Positions 7,120 to 7,226 of a stretch of DNA of 7,226 nucleotides are shown one piece after another. Every line of letters begins with the position of its first letter. Position 1 is the first letter of the stretch. Location of the stretch: NCBI GenBank assembly GCA_007124475.1, contig SLFB01000311.1, positions 1-7,226 on the forward strand, given 5' to 3'. The notes beneath the pieces were generated by a model. That model worked only from the letters and a program-made list of their open reading frames with translations, made no database searches and was not told where the DNA came from. The translations under genes were made by a program, and so were the position numbers. The DNA comes from Vibrio sp. Its GTDB lineage: Bacteria; Pseudomonadota; Gammaproteobacteria; Enterobacterales; Vibrionaceae.

Positions 7120-7226
7120 ATGTCTGCTGATTGGCAACGCTTGCATGACAAACTGCTACAACGACAGCAGCAGCACTTCTCTGAGCAACAGCAAGTGTTT
7201 TTTGAACAAGAAAACCTCATTCGTCA
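7120..7226 (+). CDS. start of an unidentified glutamine-rich protein, C-terminus beyond the window
   Basis: From ATG at 7120 a frame stays open to the window end (35 codons), starting MSADWQRLHDKLLQRQQQHF. It is very rich in Gln, with Glu, Leu and Phe, and hydrophilic, as expected for an alpha-helical or coiled-coil N-terminus; there is no signal peptide or membrane segment. The frame is closed upstream by TGA at 7102-7104, so ATG 7120 is the only good start, although no strong Shine-Dalgarno precedes it. It begins 23 bp after the ybjT-like stop, so translation could depend on ribosomes finishing that gene. I do not recognise the family from 35 residues. Confidence 0.5.
   Translation, partial: MSADWQRLHDKLLQRQQQHFSEQQQVFFEQENLIR

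Noticed and set aside
7101..7130. Small gene starting at ATG 7101
   Set aside because: It is only nine codons long with no Shine-Dalgarno; more likely part of the leader of the following frame.

Overview
The window looks like chromosomal DNA of a gammaproteobacterium, most likely a Vibrionaceae member. The evidence is moderate GC, Shine-Dalgarno-led genes, a YbjT-type protein that resembles my recollection of Escherichia coli YbjT from end to end, and an ABC/FtsX/lipocalin gene order that I associate with Vibrio-like genomes. The species call is an inference. I see no insertion sequence, prophage, CRISPR array, tRNA or rRNA.

Left part (1-3958, minus strand): a compact three-gene operon read from right to left. 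It runs ABC ATPase (3287-3958), then a two-module FtsX-type permease (847-3306), then an AttH/CrtC-type lipocalin-like protein that runs off the left edge (1-850). The first two genes overlap by 20 bp, with a strong Shine-Dalgarno inside the ATPase gene. The last two overlap by 4 bp (ATGA). Such tight coupling suggests one machine: a cytoplasmic ATPase drives a 10-helix permease with two large periplasmic domains, and a membrane-anchored periplasmic lipocalin-like protein probably handles a hydrophobic ligand. The layout resembles E. coli YbbA-YbbP, whose neighbour is the lipid hydrolase TesA. Here the partner would be a lipocalin fold instead.

Middle (4081-5457, minus strand): a 12-helix MATE-family efflux transporter. 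It appears to start at TTG, with a GAGGTG Shine-Dalgarno and an in-frame stop just upstream. A 122-bp gap with no clear terminator separates it from the ABC operon.

Divergent intergenic region (5458-5668): this carries the most interesting non-coding signal. Two copies of the palindrome TGATWATCA, 18 bp centre to centre, form a larger imperfect inverted repeat. They lie on a plausible promoter for the MATE gene, which looks like an operator.

Right part (5669-7226, plus strand): a ybjT-like gene (NAD(P)-binding Rossmann domain plus DUF2867), then, 23 bp after its stop, the first 35 codons of an unidentified glutamine-rich protein cut by the window edge.

Most of the window is ordinary core-type gene content. 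The ABC-lipocalin operon and the operator-like palindromes are the parts worth a second look.
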